Below are positions 16,926 to 24,138 of a stretch of DNA of 64,000 nucleotides, in pieces. The DNA is taken from contig NZ_NISI01000007.1 of NCBI RefSeq assembly GCF_002205845.1, positions 62,001-126,000 on the forward strand, written 5' to 3'. The stretch comes from Roseateles puraquae (lineage in GTDB: Bacteria > Pseudomonadota > Gammaproteobacteria > Burkholderiales > Burkholderiaceae_C). A program made the translations under genes and the position numbers. The notes beneath the pieces were generated by a model. The model was given only the letters and a program-made list of their open reading frames with translations. It ran no database searches and was not told where the DNA came from. The stretch's first letter is position 1. Each line of letters opens with the position of its first letter.

Positions 16926-17423
16926 TCAGGACGGAGACGCCGTGCCGGCCGGGATGTCCCAGTTGTAGGTCTTGGCCGCGCCGAGCTTGCCGGTCTTGTT
17001 GTCCTGCGGCTTGTATTCGATCTTCACGGTCTTGAAGACCATCTCGACCTTCTGCGTGACGTTGCCTTCCTCGGTGCCGTTCTGGGCGACCTTGGTGATG
17101 TAGCAACCTTCCATGGTCATCGTGAAGTAGGTCTCGGGCGTGGCCGAGCCGGTGGTCTTCATCATCTGCAGCTCGACCTTGGGGAAGGCCTTGCCCGTGC
17201 AGATGTAGCCCATGATGACCGTGGAGGCGGTGTCGAAGTAGTGCTCCCAGTTCATCTTGCCGGGGTTGGGCTTGCCCACCGAGGCGCCGCCGCCCTTGGT
17301 CCAGCTGGACTCGGCTTCGACTTCCCAGTCCCAGCCCTGGATCTCGATCCACTTTTCCTTGCCCTTCTGAAGCGACTCGCCGTCGGCTTTGTCGAAGAAG
17401 GTGATGAATGCATTCACTGCCAT
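16926..17423 (-). CDS. hcp: Hcp/TssD tube protein
   Basis: A protein of 165 residues, the usual size. It begins AVNAFITFFDKADGESL and contains the conserved ESSWTKGGGASVGKPNPGK region, then TGKAFPKVELQMMKT and VEMVFKTVKIEYKPQD. Hexameric Hcp rings form the inner tube that is expelled. It has a strong AGGAGA ribosome site, as expected for an abundant product, and a 100-bp gap in front in which I see no clear promoter. Confidence 0.96.
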   Translation of the reverse strand: MAVNAFITFFDKADGESLQKGKEKWIEIQGWDWEVEAESSWTKGGGASVGKPNPGKMNWEHYFDTASTVIMGYICTGKAFPKVELQMMKTTGSATPETYFTMTMEGCYITKVAQNGTEEGNVTQKVEMVFKTVKIEYKPQDNKTGKLGAAKTYNWDIPAGTASPS

Positions 17424-17523
17424 GTTGCTATCTCCTGTGGGGGTTCAGAGTGCGCGGGTTTGTTGAAGGTGAGGAGGGCTGCCGTGCGCCCGCGCCGGGC
17501 AGGCCCTCCGACCGGTGAGGGGG

Positions 17524-19017
17524 TCAGGCCGACTTTTCGGACGGCAGCTTGGAGACCAGGCGCAAAGACACGGTCAGGCCTTCGAGCTGGTAGTGCGGCT
17601 TCAGGTAGAACTTGGACTGGTAGTAGCCGGGCGAGCCCTCCACCTCCGACACCTCCACCTGGGCCGCAGCCAGCGGACGGCGGGCCTTGGTGTCTTCGGA
17701 GGAGTTGATCGGGTCGCCGTCGACGTAGTTCAGGATCCAGCTGTTGAGCCAGTCCTCCATCGCGTCGCGCGACTTGAAGGAGCCCACCTTGTCCCGCACG
17801 ATGCACTTCAGGTAGTGCGCGAAGCGGTTGCAGGCGAACAGGTAGGGCAGGCGCGCGGCCAGCGCGGCGTTGGCGGTGGCGTCGGGGTCGTCGTACTCGG
17901 CGGGCTTTTGCAGCGACTGGCCGCTGATGAAGGCCGCGAAGTCGCTGTTCTTGCGGTGCACCATCGACAGGAAGCCGTTCTTGGAGAGCTCGGCCTCGCG
18001 GCGGTCCGAGATGGCGATCTCGGTCGGGCACTTCATGTCCACGCCGCCGTCGTCGGTCGGGAAGGTGTGCGTGGGCAGGTTGACGACCGCGCCGCCCGAC
18101 TCGATGCCGCGGATGCGCGAGCACCAGCCGTACTGCTTGAAGCTGCTGTTGATGTTCACGGCCATCGCGTAGGCGGCGTTGGACCAGGTGTACTTGCTGT
18201 GGTCGGCGCCTTCGGTGTCTTCCTCGAACGCGAACTCGTCGACCGGGTTGGTCTTGGCGCCATAGGGCAGGCGCGACAGGAAGCGCGGCATGCACAGGGC
18301 CAGGTAGCGTGCGTCGTCGCTTTCACGCAGGGAGCGCCAGGCGGCGTACTCGGGTGTGGTGAAGATCTTGGTCAGGTCGCGCGGGTTGGCAAGCTCCTGC
18401 CAGCTCTCCATCTGCATGACGCTGGGCGCGGCGCCCGTGATGAAGGGCGCATGTGCGGCGGCGGCGATCTTGCTCATCTCGCCCAGCAGCTCGACATCGG
18501 GCGGCGTGTGGTCGAAGTGGTAGTCGCCCACCAGGCAGCCGTAGGGTTCGCCACCGAACTGGCCGTATTCCTCTTCGTACAGGCGCTTGAACAGCGGCGA
18601 CTGGTCCCAGGCCGTGCCCTTGTAGCGCTTGAGCGTCTTGCCCAGATCGGTCTTGGAGACGTTGAGCACGCGGATCTTGAGCTGCTCATCCGTCTCGGTG
18701 TTGTTGACGAGGTAGTGCAGGCCGCGCCAGGCGGACTCCAGCTTCTGGAAGTCCTCGTGATGCATGATCAGGTTGACCTGCTCGGTGAGCTTTTGGTCGA
18801 TGGCCGCGATCATGGCCTCGATGGTCTTGGCGGCGTCGTCGCTGAGCAGCTGGGTGTTGGACAGGGCCTGCTGCGCCAGTGTCTGCACCGCTTGCGCGAC
18901 GGCGCCTCGCGCCTCGTCGGTCTTGGGCTTGAATTCCTTGTTGAGCAGGGCCGCGAAGTCGTTGCCTTCGAAGGTCACGCCCGCCAGGGCCGATGCTGAC
19001 TGTTCCGCTTGGGTCAT
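17524..19017 (-). CDS. tssC: TssC/VipB sheath large subunit
   Basis: A protein of 497 residues. Clear TssC blocks are LESAWRGLHYLVNNTETDEQLKI, FGGEPYGCLVGDYHFDHTPPDVELL, and ANCRFAHYLK-type RFAHYLKCIVRDK near residue 420, ending PHYQLEGLTVSLRLVSKLP. With TssB it builds the contractile sheath around the Hcp tube. It lies 41 bp after tssB, in one transcription unit with it. Confidence 0.97.
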   Translation of the reverse strand: MTQAEQSASALAGVTFEGNDFAALLNKEFKPKTDEARGAVAQAVQTLAQQALSNTQLLSDDAAKTIEAMIAAIDQKLTEQVNLIMHHEDFQKLESAWRGLHYLVNNTETDEQLKIRVLNVSKTDLGKTLKRYKGTAWDQSPLFKRLYEEEYGQFGGEPYGCLVGDYHFDHTPPDVELLGEMSKIAAAAHAPFITGAAPSVMQMESWQELANPRDLTKIFTTPEYAAWRSLRESDDARYLALCMPRFLSRLPYGAKTNPVDEFAFEEDTEGADHSKYTWSNAAYAMAVNINSSFKQYGWCSRIRGIESGGAVVNLPTHTFPTDDGGVDMKCPTEIAISDRREAELSKNGFLSMVHRKNSDFAAFISGQSLQKPAEYDDPDATANAALAARLPYLFACNRFAHYLKCIVRDKVGSFKSRDAMEDWLNSWILNYVDGDPINSSEDTKARRPLAAAQVEVSEVEGSPGYYQSKFYLKPHYQLEGLTVSLRLVSKLPSEKSA

Positions 19018-19058
19018 TTCGAAACTCCGGTGTTCTTGGGGTTCTGGGATGCGGTGGC

Positions 19059-19553
19059 TTACTCGGCCTTGGGGGCGTCGGTCAGCGTCTTGAGCAGCGT
19101 CGGGTCGGCGAGCACCTTGGCGATCAGGTCGCCGGCGCCGGCCTTGCCGTCCATGTAGGTGATGAGGTTGGAGAGCTGCTGGCGGGCTTCGAGCAGCTTG
19201 TTCAGGCCCTCGACCTTGCGCGCCACGGCGGCGGGCGAGAAGTCGTCCATGCTCTCGAAGGTGATGTCCACCGGCAGGCTGCCCTCGCCGGTCAGCGTGT
19301 TCTCGACGTTGAAGGCCACGCGCGGCTTCATGGACTTCATGCGGGAGTCGAAGTTGTCGACATCGATCTCCAGGAACTTGCGATCGGACACCGGCGGCAG
19401 CGGCTCCTCGGGCTTGCCCGAGAGGTCGGCCATCACGCCCATCACGAAGGGCAGCTGCACCTTCTTCTCGGCGCCGTAGAGCTCCACGTCGTACTCGATC
19501 TGCACCCGCGGGGCCCGGTTGCGGGCGATGAATTTCTGGCTGCTCTTGCTCAT
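19059..19553 (-). CDS. tssB: TssB/VipA sheath small subunit
   Basis: A protein of 164 residues. Signature segments are APRVQIEYDVELYGAEKKV at the N-terminus, LPFVMGVMADLSG, and FLEIDVDNFDSRMKSMKPRVAF. It carries the ClpV-binding helix in the family. A good AAGGAG ribosome site precedes the ATG. Located 84 bp after tssA, without a recognisable promoter in that gap. Confidence 0.97.
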   Translation of the reverse strand: MSKSSQKFIARNRAPRVQIEYDVELYGAEKKVQLPFVMGVMADLSGKPEEPLPPVSDRKFLEIDVDNFDSRMKSMKPRVAFNVENTLTGEGSLPVDITFESMDDFSPAAVARKVEGLNKLLEARQQLSNLITYMDGKAGAGDLIAKVLADPTLLKTLTDAPKAE

Positions 19554-19637
19554 CTCAGTGCTCCTTGCGGACGGGGTCCAGGTTTCGAATTTCGTGGGGG
19601 CTTGTTGGAACAGACGACATTTCGAGCCGGGTTGCGA

Positions 19638-20759
19638 CTAGTGCAGGCTGTCCGGGTCCACACCCAGCATGCGGGCCACCTCGCCGACGGCGTCGGGGGC
19701 GAACTCGCGCACCAGTTGCAGGAAGTTGCGGTCGATGAGGCGCTGCGCGCGGCGCAGCAGGTCAGCGGCCGGGTTGGTGGGTTCGTGTTTCTCGAGATAG
19801 GCGCACACCGCGTCGATGGCGCGCACGGCATCGGCGCGGCTTTCGATCGCGCCGATGCCGGCGCTGGCGCCTTGGGTGCGCGCACGGCGTGCCGGCGCGG
19901 CGGGCGTGCGCACCTCGTCATCGGCGGCCGGGCCCTCGTCCTGGGAGATGCCCAGGTCGTTGAGCAGGCCGGCCAGGTCGTCGGCCTCGGCGGCCAGCGT
20001 GACCGGCTGGGGCGACACGGCCAGCACGGCGTCGAGCATCGTGCGCAGCGCGGTGAAATCGGGCATCTCGCCATAGCCCAGCCGGGCCGACAGGACTTCC
20101 GTCAGCGCGTCCAGCGCGGCGATGCTGGCCTGGGCCTGCGTGGCGAGCTGTGGGTAGCCCGCGACCGCATCGGCCAGCATGTTCTCGATCTGGCCCCGGG
20201 AGGGCACCGATTCGTCATCACGGGCGGCGAGCTCGCCCATGGCGATCTCGATGTCGCGCACGCTGATCTGGCCGATGCCGCGGTCATTGAGCACCAGGCT
20301 GGCCCGCACATCGCCGAGCGTCGAGTCCAGGCTGTTGAGTTCGTTCAGCAGGTTGATGCGGGCAAAGGCGTCACCGTCTTCCGGCCGGGGATGGAGTTCG
20401 TCCCACCAGATGCCGAGCAAGCGCTCGAACAGGCACAGGCCCGGGGCGAGGGCGGCAAAGCCCTCCAGCCGCAGGCGGGCGCGCAGCAGCAGGTTGGCCA
20501 CGCGCAGGTCGCGGGTGCGGGTGTTGAGCTGGTCTGCCAGCGACTGCACGGCACGCCAGTCCGGCGGCTCGGCGGCGGCGAACTGCGTCTCGGGCTTGCC
20601 CGCGGCCGCCTGCGTCAGGGCGAGGAAGTCGTTGTCGTACTCCAGGTCCTCACCGCAGGGGGCCTCGTCGGACACCGGATGCAGCCAAGGCGCCAGCACC
20701 GGGTCGCTGTCCAGCGAGGGCAGGGCGTCTTGCGGCATGTCGAAGGGATGGCTGTCCAT
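19638..20759 (-). CDS. tssA: TssA (ImpA N-terminal domain) cap protein
   Basis: A protein of 373 residues from the ATG at 20759; a longer frame to 20978 covers the divergent promoter and is rejected. The ImpA-type N-domain is seen as PVSDEAPCGEDLEYDNDFLAL, then DWRAVQSLADQL and DLRVANLLLRARLRLEG. The C-terminal half has PTNPAADLLRRAQRLIDRNFLQLVRE. TssA primes and caps the growing sheath. It is the first gene of the long minus-strand operon and diverges from the kinase gene. Confidence 0.93.
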   Translation of the reverse strand: MDSHPFDMPQDALPSLDSDPVLAPWLHPVSDEAPCGEDLEYDNDFLALTQAAAGKPETQFAAAEPPDWRAVQSLADQLNTRTRDLRVANLLLRARLRLEGFAALAPGLCLFERLLGIWWDELHPRPEDGDAFARINLLNELNSLDSTLGDVRASLVLNDRGIGQISVRDIEIAMGELAARDDESVPSRGQIENMLADAVAGYPQLATQAQASIAALDALTEVLSARLGYGEMPDFTALRTMLDAVLAVSPQPVTLAAEADDLAGLLNDLGISQDEGPAADDEVRTPAAPARRARTQGASAGIGAIESRADAVRAIDAVCAYLEKHEPTNPAADLLRRAQRLIDRNFLQLVREFAPDAVGEVARMLGVDPDSLH

Positions 20760-20810
20760 GAGGGTCCGGGTGAGGTGCCAGCCCAGATGGCCGGCGGGAG
20801 TTCGGGCGGT

Positions 20811-20837
20811 AAGTAACCCGGCCCGGCGCTTAGTTCC
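20811..20837 (-). promoter_or_regulatory. ECF-type promoter for the tssA operon
   Basis: On the minus strand: GGAACT, 15 bases, TTACTTA (the last A is at 20810), 51 bp before the tssA ATG. Its -10 region is the mirror image of that of the kinase promoter: GCGGTAAGTAACC at 20806-20818 and its exact complement at 20906-20918. Confidence 0.72.
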
Positions 20838-20886
20838 ACCGGCCGTAGCGCCCTGCGCCGCGTTGCGCGTGCTGGGCGGGTGAGCG

Positions 20887-20913
20887 GGAACGGAATCGCC
20901 GCGGCGGTTACTT
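20887..20913 (+). promoter_or_regulatory. ECF-type promoter for the kinase gene
   Basis: GGAACG, 15 bases, TTACTTA (the last A is at 20914), ending 26 bp before the kinase ATG. It faces away from the tssA promoter; the two -35 elements lie between the two -10 elements, about 50 bp apart. Confidence 0.72.
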
Positions 20914-20939
20914 ACCGCGCTGGACGTCCTGCCCGCACG

Positions 20940-22730
20940 ATGAACGCCACCCCCGATCCGGAAGGTCCGCAAGACCACGACGCCACCGTCATCCGCCCGA
21001 CCTCACCCGCTGTCCTGGCGGCGGCGGCCGCGCCCGCACCGGTGGACCGCCACGAGGGCGGCAATGCGTTGCCGGTGGGCAGCCGCCAGGCCGAGTTCGA
21101 GATCACGCGCGTGCTCGGGGAAGGTGGCTTCGGCATCGTCTACCTCGCGCGTGACCATGCGCTGGAGCGGATGGTGGCGCTGAAGGAATACATGCCGGCG
21201 GCGCTGGCCGTGCGGGGCGAGGGCACCCAGGTGCGGGTGCGCTCCGAGCGCCATCGCGACACCTTCGAGGCCGGGCTCAAGAGCTTCATCAACGAAGCCC
21301 GCCTGCTGGCGCAGTTCGATCATCCGTCGCTGGTCAAGGTCTACCGCTTCTGGGAGGCCAACGGCACGGCCTTCATGGTCATGCCCTTCATCGAGGGCCG
21401 CACGCTCAAGGAGACCCTCAAGACGCTGCCCGAGCCGCCCACCGAGGCCTGGCTGATGGCGCTGCTCGCGCCGCTGACCGAGGCCCTGCTGGTGCTGCAT
21501 GGCGAGCACTGCTATCACCGCGACATCGCGCCCGACAACATCATCCTGGTGGCCGGCAGCGGCCGCCCGCTGCTGCTGGACTTCGGCGCGGCGCGCCGCG
21601 TGATCGGCGACATGACCCAGGCCCTCACCGTCATCCTCAAGCCCGGCTATGCACCGATCGAGCAGTACGCCGAGGTGCCCGGCATGAAGCAGGGGCCGTG
21701 GACCGACGTCTATGCGCTGGCGGCGGTCGTCTACTGCGCCATCACCGGCCGCACGCCGCCGGCCAGTGTCGGCCGCATGGTGAAGGATGAGCACATCCCG
21801 CTGGCCGAGCTGGCCGCGGCCACGCCGGGTCGCTACAGCGAGCGCCTCGTGCGCGCGGTCGACCGCGCCCTGCGGGTGCTGCCTGACCAGCGCACGCCGT
21901 CGATGGCGGCATTCCGCGAGGACCTGGGCCTGGCGGGCGACTACACACCGCGGCCCGAGCAGATGGCCACACAGATCCAGCCGGTGCCGGAGGCCACCCC
22001 GGCCGCCGCTGTACCGCTCCCGCCGGCGCGTGCGCCGCGTCGCGCGATGGCCGTGGCCGCCGCAGCAGCGGTTGTGGTGGTTGCGGGCGCGGCCCTCTGG
22101 TGGGCGACGCGGCCGCCGGCTGTGCCGGTCGCCGTGTCCACGCCGGTGGCGGCGAGCCCGGCAGCGGCCTCGGCGGCGCCTGCGCCCGTCATTCCACCGC
22201 CGCCCGCGGCCGCGGCGCGGCCGCGCGACCTGCTGAGCCAGTTCCAGCAGCTGGCCGCCGCGGGCACTGCCGGGTTCACGGTGCAGGCGCAGCCCGAACG
22301 AACCGTCCTGCGCATCGACCAGGACGAGCTGCGGTTCAGTGTCACCTCGGCGCGCGAGGGCTATGTGCATGTGCTGCTGGCCGGACCGGACGGCAGCTTG
22401 CTGCAGATCTTCCCGAACGACCGCGCCCGGCAGCACCGCATCGCGGCGAACACCCCGCTGCGCCTGCCCGGCGCGGCGTGGCCGCTCAAGGCCAGCGACC
22501 CCGCCGGGCTGGAGCACTTCCTGGTGCTTGTGACCGCCGAGCCGCGCACCTTCGCACCCTGGGCGACCGACAAGGAACCCACGTATGGTTTCCTGAGCCT
22601 GCCGCCGCAAGGGCCGGCCGCCGCGCCGGCCGGGGGGCCAGGCTGGCTGCTGGGCCTGCCCGATTGCGGGCGCCCGGACTGCGCGGCCGCCTTCGGCGCG
22701 GTGGTCTTCACGGTCGAGGCGGTGAAGTAA
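20940..22730 (+). CDS. Transmembrane Ser/Thr protein kinase with DUF4384-type C-domain (PpkA/PknS-like)
   Basis: A protein of 596 residues from the ATG at 20940. The kinase domain spans about residues 45 to 310: GEGGFG loop, VALKEYMP lysine, HRDIAPDN catalytic loop, DFGAARR, and PGYAPIEQY. One membrane segment lies near residues 365 to 382 (AVAAAAAVVVVAGAALWW). A periplasmic Pro/Ala linker and a DUF4384-like domain follow (LRFSVTSAREGYVHVLLAGPDGSLLQIFPN). Such kinases phosphorylate the T6SS FHA protein or, in the PknS/EcfK type known from Xanthomonas, an ECF sigma factor; both partners are encoded in this window. The catalytic loop has Ala where most kinases have Lys. Confidence 0.93.
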   Translation: MNATPDPEGPQDHDATVIRPTSPAVLAAAAAPAPVDRHEGGNALPVGSRQAEFEITRVLGEGGFGIVYLARDHALERMVALKEYMPAALAVRGEGTQVRVRSERHRDTFEAGLKSFINEARLLAQFDHPSLVKVYRFWEANGTAFMVMPFIEGRTLKETLKTLPEPPTEAWLMALLAPLTEALLVLHGEHCYHRDIAPDNIILVAGSGRPLLLDFGAARRVIGDMTQALTVILKPGYAPIEQYAEVPGMKQGPWTDVYALAAVVYCAITGRTPPASVGRMVKDEHIPLAELAAATPGRYSERLVRAVDRALRVLPDQRTPSMAAFREDLGLAGDYTPRPEQMATQIQPVPEATPAAAVPLPPARAPRRAMAVAAAAAVVVVAGAALWWATRPPAVPVAVSTPVAASPAAASAAPAPVIPPPPAAAARPRDLLSQFQQLAAAGTAGFTVQAQPERTVLRIDQDELRFSVTSAREGYVHVLLAGPDGSLLQIFPNDRARQHRIAANTPLRLPGAAWPLKASDPAGLEHFLVLVTAEPRTFAPWATDKEPTYGFLSLPPQGPAAAPAGGPGWLLGLPDCGRPDCAAAFGAVVFTVEAVK

Positions 22731-22745
22731 GCCGGCGTTGCGCGG

Positions 22746-22772
22746 GGAACTGCGACGATATGGGTGTTACCC
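22746..22772 (+). promoter_or_regulatory. ECF-type promoter before the unknown gene and sigma factor gene
   Basis: GGAACT, 15 bases, TTACCCA (the last A is at 22773), starting 16 bp after the kinase stop. It matches the other five sites in spacing, with a slightly different -10. It would transcribe the unknown gene and possibly the sigma gene, giving positive feedback. Confidence 0.6.
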
Positions 22773-22840
22773 ACCTGGAGCCGGCAGATCGACGGCCACG
22801 CGCCGCTGCCAGGCTTCCCTGACGACCTGCGGACCCTGCC

Positions 22841-23398
22841 CTGAACCACCATTCCTCGCCCCCCGCTCCGCCCGGCGATGCCGCGCCGGACGACCTGCTG
22901 GACACCTTCCTGGGTGCTGCCGAAGCAGGCCCGCTGCTGTGGGCCTGCTGGGTGGAAGACCATGTCGAGGTCCGCGGTGGGAAGCGCCCCGTCGAGCCGC
23001 TGATGCCCGACGTCGGCGAACTCTTCGTGGCGGCGCTGCGGGAGCACTTCGGCCCCGCCGCCAGCGCGGTGGCAGAGCGTGAGTGGCAGCTCAGCGAACA
23101 CCCGCATCCGGTGCTGCCGGCTCGCACCGTCCGCCGGGCCGTGGCCTGCGCTGACTCGGCGCTGAGCTTTCTGCAAGGTCAGGCCCAGCTGATGCAGATC
23201 GAGTTCTCGGCCGTGATGGGCGGCTGGCGCTTCCGCCAGGTGGTGGACCGCCTGGGCCTGGACCGCGCCCGCCTGTCACCCGAACGGCGCCAGGCGCTCG
23301 ACCAGTTGATGGCGCCCCATTTCGTGAGCGCCTTGCCCGCCAGCCCGGAGAGCCTGGCGGAACGTCTGAGCGCACTGCTGACGGCGGACTGGCATTGA
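22841..23398 (+). CDS. Unknown protein between kinase and sigma factor genes
   Basis: The frame is open from 22823 to 23398 and ends LSALLTADWH. No ATG is available in it: the choices are a CTG at 22841 (185 residues) or a GTG at 22952 (148 residues). I favour the longer version because the upstream codons read as coherent protein (DDLLDTFLGAAEAGPLLWAC), but CTG starts are rare. The product is soluble and helical, with many Arg, Ala and Leu (ERREALDQL-type heptads near the end), and matches no family I know. Its place between kinase and sigma gene, behind an ECF-type site, suggests a regulatory partner. Confidence 0.6.
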   Translation: MNHHSSPPAPPGDAAPDDLLDTFLGAAEAGPLLWACWVEDHVEVRGGKRPVEPLMPDVGELFVAALREHFGPAASAVAEREWQLSEHPHPVLPARTVRRAVACADSALSFLQGQAQLMQIEFSAVMGGWRFRQVVDRLGLDRARLSPERRQALDQLMAPHFVSALPASPESLAERLSALLTADWH

Positions 23399-23544
23399 GT
23401 TCGTGACGCAGTTCACGGGTTGCGGGTTAACCCGGGCCCTTGAATGCGGGGATGGTTGTGTCGCAGCTGTCGCAGGAGGCAGCGAGGCGGCGTCTGTGCA
23501 GACAAGGCGGCCACGTCGGCCGCATCACTTGCGCGGAGCACGCC

Positions 23545-24111
23545 ATGCAGACTCAGTGCCTTGACCCGATCCGTCATCCGGCCGTCGCCGACCCCAACGT
23601 CATCTTCTCGGAGCTGTTCGGCGAGCACCGCGACCGCCTCTACCGCTTCGTGCTGCGGCACATCGGCGACAGCACCGAGGCGGAGGAACTGGCGCAGCAG
23701 GCCTTCGTGGAGGCGGCGCGCACCTACGAGCAGTTCCGCGGCGAGTCGCAGCTGTCGACCTGGCTCTACGGCATCGCGATGAACCTAGTGCGCAACCACC
23801 TGTCGCGCTCGCCGTCGCGCCTGTACCGCTTCGAGGACGAGACGGCGCTGGAGGCCACGCCCTGCTTGCAGGCCAACCCCGAGCAGCAGTGCCACATGAA
23901 CGAACTGATGCGCTTGCTGCAGACCGAACTTGACGGCCTGATGCCCGAGATGCGCGAGGTGCTGCTGCTGGTGGCCATGGACGACATGAGCTACGAAGAC
24001 GCCGCCGCGCTGCTGTCCGTGCCCATCGGCACCGTGCGCAGCCGCGTCTCGCGCGCTCGTGCCCACCTGCGCACCCGACTGCAGGCCCGCGGCGCGCAAC
24101 TGCCCTTCTGA
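23545..24111 (+). CDS. ECF RNA polymerase sigma factor
   Basis: A protein of 188 residues from the ATG at 23545, behind a GGAG site; a longer frame from 23440 is less likely. Region 2 reads FSELFGEHRDRLYRFVLRHIG, then EAEELAQQAFVEAARTYEQF and STWLYGIAMNLVRNHLS. Region 4 is MREVLLLVAMDDMSYEDAAALL followed by the helix-turn-helix PIGTVRSRVSRARAHLR. No anti-sigma gene adjoins it. Linked to a T6SS and a Ser/Thr kinase it resembles the EcfK/EcfP (ECF43) arrangement, in which phosphorylation replaces an anti-sigma factor. It is the obvious reader of the six GGAAC-type promoters here. Confidence 0.93.
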   Translation: MQTQCLDPIRHPAVADPNVIFSELFGEHRDRLYRFVLRHIGDSTEAEELAQQAFVEAARTYEQFRGESQLSTWLYGIAMNLVRNHLSRSPSRLYRFEDETALEATPCLQANPEQQCHMNELMRLLQTELDGLMPEMREVLLLVAMDDMSYEDAAALLSVPIGTVRSRVSRARAHLRTRLQARGAQLPF

Positions 24112-24138
24112 AGACGCTGGTCCGGTCAGCGGGTCATC

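Larger units (their letters stand above)
20806..20918. repeat. 13-bp inverted repeat in the tssA/kinase divergent region
   Basis: GCGGTAAGTAACC at 20806-20818 is exactly complementary to GGTTACTTACCGC at 20906-20918, symmetrical about position 20862. The arms contain the -10 elements of the two divergent promoters, so the symmetry is mostly explained by two copies of one promoter type, though the match extends 4 to 5 bases beyond the core. Confidence 0.85.

Noticed and set aside
22841-23398. TagF/ImpM for the gene between kinase and sigma
   Set aside because: The characteristic N-terminal PGFYGKLP-type motif is absent and the overall sequence does not fit.
23423-23434. Perfect palindrome CGGGTTAACCCG as a terminator
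   Set aside because: It is only 12 bp, has no loop or T run, and no known operator fits; left unassigned.
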